A stretch of 64,000 bases of DNA from the NCBI GenBank assembly GCA_038237475.1, contig JBBRYS010000004.1, positions 1 through 64,000 on the forward strand, given 5' to 3'. Positions 63,914 through 64,000 of this stretch are shown in pieces. Made by a program: the position numbers and the translations under genes. The DNA comes from JAOAPY01 sp038237475. Its GTDB lineage: Bacteria; Acidobacteriota; Blastocatellia; Pyrinomonadales; Pyrinomonadaceae. The notes beneath the pieces were generated by a model. The model was not told the origin of the DNA and ran no database searches. It was given only the letters and a program-made list of their open reading frames with translations. How positions within the stretch are numbered: position 1 is the first letter of the stretch; each line of letters starts with the position of its first letter.

Positions 63914-64000
63914 TTAGAGTCCTCAATTAGTTGTGTCAGCAATACGGCGATGATCAGTGGCCCACGGAAATCCTTTGGAACCGGGTCTTGCCATCGCCGT

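Overview
The window looks like a piece of an Acidobacteriota chromosome, probably of the Blastocatellia/Pyrinomonadaceae type. This is an inference from the family make-up: a sigma factor followed by a double zinc-finger anti-sigma gene, a trypsin-FHA fusion, a 1049-residue VPS10-like secreted protein, TolC- and M16-type envelope genes, and short GTCCCG-type palindromes between genes. No marker gene such as 16S rRNA is present.

Positions 1-33237 form a defence island, almost all of it on the minus strand. It starts with a CRISPR array (9-261), its leader, cas2 and a reverse transcriptase-Cas1 fusion, as in type III-associated adaptation modules; no effector genes are in view. Two plus-strand genes follow, a VWA lipoprotein and a six-helix membrane protein. 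After them comes a second, degenerate array (5431-5659) with a related but different repeat. The island then runs into a type I Zorya system (zorA, zorB, zorC, zorD). zorD stops inside an inverted piece of the CRISPR repeat and has lost its second half; zorA is split by a frameshift. The Zorya locus is therefore probably dead, or misassembled at these points.

Positions 12205-14896 hold a small cluster around a repeat-bearing coiled-coil protein with a PD-(D/E)XK-like C-terminus. Positions 15074-33237 hold a long operon-like run, read right to left: two unknown genes, a 1516-residue SNF2/DUF3883 helicase, a winged-helix-like protein, a GHKL ATPase, a protein with two RNA-polymerase alpha-CTD-like repeats plus a sigma region 4, a DUF1156 DNA methylase, a PIN toxin-antitoxin pair, a DUF499 ATPase, an unknown protein and an rIIB-like protein. 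The methylase/ATPase/helicase core resembles known DISARM- and BREX-related loci. The alpha-CTD/sigma protein and the GHKL/winged-helix pair are the least familiar parts and the best candidates for an undescribed variant.

Positions 33564-36673 are a boundary zone: a sigma factor, a broken anti-sigma gene, about 850 bases without a clear gene, and tRNA-Leu(GAG), whose 3' end faces the island. A 56-bp tandem repeat follows.

From 37011 to the right end the content is ordinary chromosome: gap-pgk-tpiA-secG, a TolC-like protein, a glycosyltransferase, a prepilin peptidase, a histidine kinase, a metallophosphoesterase, a UbiD-family decarboxylase, paired M16 peptidases, small secreted proteins, an alpha/beta hydrolase, the trypsin-FHA protein, a phosphonomutase-like enzyme, a large beta-propeller protein and a PAP2 phosphatase.
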